From the NCBI GenBank assembly GCA_943735955.1, contig OX030968.1, positions 2,576,843-2,640,842 on the forward strand: a stretch of 64,000 bases of DNA, given 5' to 3'. Under the pieces are notes generated by a model. It saw only the letters and a program-made list of their open reading frames with translations. It was not told the origin of the DNA and made no database searches. Of this stretch, positions 61,786 through 64,000 are shown one piece after another. How positions within the stretch are numbered: position 1 is the first letter of the stretch; the number at the start of each line of letters is the position of its first letter. Source of the DNA: Piscicola geometra. Lineage: Eukaryota; Annelida; Clitellata; Hirudinida; Piscicolidae. The translations under genes and the position numbers were made by a program.

Positions 61786-62115
61786 TTAAAAACAAAGAGT
61801 GTTTGTTCAACACATAAATTTCATCACATTTGCCAAAATGTCACGTTAGTGAAAGAAGCGCTGAAAATACGATTTTCAAAACACATAGACAAACATTTAT
61901 ATAAACAGATCACAGAATACAAAATAAAAGTATTTAAAAAATACAATGTTGTTCAGATGAAGATGTATAAAGAAGAGCACGAATAAAAACACATAAAAAT
62001 ACACGTAAACACATACCGACACATAAAAACACATACAAAAACATACAAACACATACCAACATTTTTGGGCGTATCCTCTCTCTTGAACAGTGCTTTCAAT
62101 CAATCTGAGATTCGA

Positions 62116-62458
62116 AGCTCTTTGCAAACTCCATTGCCATAGCAACCTACCTCCTTGCAAACTCCATTGCCATAGCAACCTACCTCCTTGCAAACTCCAT
62201 TGCCATAGCAACCTACCTCCTTGTAAACTCCATTGCCATAGCAACCTACCTCCTTGTAAACTCCATTGCCATAGCAACCTACCTCCTTGCAAACTCCATT
62301 GCCATAGCAACCTACCTCCTTGTAAACTCCATTCCAATAGCAACCTACCCATTTGCAAACTCCATTGCCATAGCAACCTACCTCCTTGCAAACTCCATTG
62401 CCATAGCAACCTACCTCCTTGCAAACTCCATCCCATAGCAACCTACCTCCTTGTAAAT
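62116..62458 (+). repeat. 33-bp minisatellite carrying X-box-like sites
   Basis: About ten copies of a unit containing CCATTGCCATAGCAACCTAC. Eight copies have the identical core ATTGCCATAGCAAC; two are variant (near 62331 and 62429). Confidence 0.96.
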
Positions 62459-62737
62459 TAAAGCTAACCTCAGTTCTTTGTCATCAATGTCGACATTCTT
62501 ACTCTCTTCTTTTCTCTTCTTTTTCCATTTTCTATTTTTTTCTTTCACTTTTTTCATTTTTTTTTCTTCATATTTTTTTCTCAATTTTTTCCTCGTTTTC
62601 AAATTACATTCTTTCATTCAAACCCTCTCCTATCCATCCCTTCCTCCAACCTTTTTCCCCTTCTCTCTCCACTCTCCTTTACCCCTTCCCACTCCATCCT
62701 TTCTTATTTATTACTTTATGTAGCTCTTAATTATCAT

Positions 62738-62848
62738 AGAGAGCAAAAGGATCGAGCAATCCAGGCAGTGCATCCCTGGAGAAAAGTGGATTTATGAATT
62801 CTTCTGCCAGGTCCTACCATCGTCCAGTCTTCAAGAAAAGAATATTAC
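62738..62848 (+). CDS. Candidate terminal exon, gene not identified
   Basis: After a TCATAG acceptor-like site one frame reads GSSNPGSASLEKSGFMNSSA and then RSYHRPVFKKRILP before TGA. An alternative frame (QCIPGEKWIYEFFCQVLPSS...) runs to a TAA at about 62880. AATAAA follows at about 62881. Either could be a last exon on the plus strand; no family recognised. Confidence 0.28.
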
Positions 62849-62899
62849 CTTGAAAGTAATATGCAAGCTAATCCCTACTGAATAAAGGGAATTTGAGGA

Positions 62900-64000
62900 A
62901 TAAATTAAAAATGTATGTAAAAAAGTAAGAAAAAAGATTAATAGAATTCTTTTGTAGGTTTCTGCACAACTTTTTTCAGTCTTCAAAACATTTTTTGAGT
63001 TTTTTTTTAGTCTGCAAAAAAGTCAAAACAGTTTTTTTCTAAATCTAATTATTTTCTTCCATAAATTTATTTATTTTTTGCATAGAAATTACACTGACAT
63101 TGTTTTCCATATGCTTTTTCCACCATCCTTCTATAAAAAATTTGAAGATAATAAAAAAATATTTTTAAATTTAACAAATATTCTATTTTCTTTTTTGGTT
63201 TTATATATAAATAAAGTCATCCATAAAAAAGTTATATAATTTTATTTTATTTATCGTAAAATAAAAATAAGTTTTTTTGTTGCTAAATTTACCAAATCTT
63301 TATTACACCCTTTACGCCAGATTGCTATCTTGTGTTAAATAACCAATCATTTCCCTATATAGATAATCTCTACTCACGCAGACATACATCTACACATACA
63401 TAAATTCAAAAACCTACACAAATAAAAATTCAATTACACATACACAAAAATACAAGAAACACACCCAGAAACGCACCCTCCAAAGAAATGTCTAGAACGA
63501 CAAACAAATATTTTTGAACATGTCGACTGACATTTCTACCTTCACAAACACACGTAAACACGCACATACATACCCTCTGATCCATCCACAGAAGCACGAC
63601 CCACCCACACACACACATACCGACCCACCCACACACACACACATACCGACCCACTCACACACACACACACACACACACTGATTCGCCCACACACAAACAC
63701 ACCCACGCTTGTGGACGCCTACACAAATACAAGCATTGCTTAATCCTTCAAGGTCATTTGACTTAAAAATTGATTTTTGATACAAAATGTTTCCCGTGAA
63801 ATCAGTGCATTTAAAAATGTTTTAAAAACAGTTAAATTATATTCATAGTTTAGATAAATTGTATTATTTGTTCAAAGTCTTTGAGTTAAGCATTTTAATG
63901 AAAGCCAGCTTACAATAAAAATTTTTCATAGTTTTCCAGTTTTATAAATTTCATTTTTTCAGATATTCATTAAATGTAAAATTTTCTTACATTTCGAACA
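62900..64000. other. AT-rich sequence with short CA runs, no gene seen
   Basis: CA-rich stretches at 63540-63700; no supported exon. Confidence 0.5.

Overview
This window is nuclear DNA from an AT-rich animal. It has short exons with canonical GT-AG introns, animal genes that are conserved in vertebrates, hAT-like DNA transposons, a non-LTR retrotransposon fragment, tRNA-derived SINE-like repeats and a very heavy load of micro- and minisatellites. The mix suggests an invertebrate, perhaps a lophotrochozoan such as a leech or other annelid, but the species assignment is inference only.

Six genes can be reconstructed or partly reconstructed by joining exons by eye, using splice sites, reading-frame phase and remembered family motifs. 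From left to right they are: (1) a two-exon gene for a secreted, cysteine-rich, dibasic-rich protein I do not recognise (3866-4731, +); (2) a three-exon type II membrane glycoside hydrolase of family GH31, MYORG-like (5096-8447, +); (3) a 15-exon selenocysteine-specific elongation factor, EEFSEC (10938-18122, +); (4) a 13-exon TatD-family metal-dependent DNase, TATDN1-like (18464-21609, -), convergent with EEFSEC; (5) a 32-exon tomosyn/STXBP5 gene (22383-32917, +), divergent from TATDN1 across a 773-bp shared upstream region and ending in an R-SNARE-like motif; (6) a stomatin-family gene (40076-53927, -), whose first exon was not found and whose middle has one unresolved junction. For genes 2-5 every exon phase closes and the summed CDS is divisible by three. 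Candidate exons of further, unidentified genes lie at 36674, 57215-59695 and 62738-62848.

Transposable elements: three copies of one hAT-like family (1-1484 partial, 12177-13693, 54662-56179), two with perfect 8-bp target duplications inside CA repeats; a 5'-truncated reverse transcriptase in an EEFSEC intron; and SINE-like tRNA-derived repeats at about 9060, 20070 and 61730. A foldback element with a telomere-like motif in its loop abuts the first hAT copy.

The rest is dominated by tandem repeats: (GTA)n, (CTA)n, (CA)n, (ATCC)n, (ATC)n, (AT)n and minisatellites of 10 to 65 bp. Many sit directly against splice sites, and several extend into coding exons as Gly/Asp-, Ser- or Thr-His-Pro-Ser-rich inserts. 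The longest protein-like open frames in the window (poly-Val, poly-Ser, His-Thr, Cys-Val) are translations of these repeats and are not genes. Functionally the set is mixed: selenoprotein synthesis (EEFSEC), nuclease (TATDN1), SNARE regulation of secretion (tomosyn), a membrane scaffold (stomatin) and a glycosidase (MYORG-like). They are unrelated neighbours, with no operon logic.
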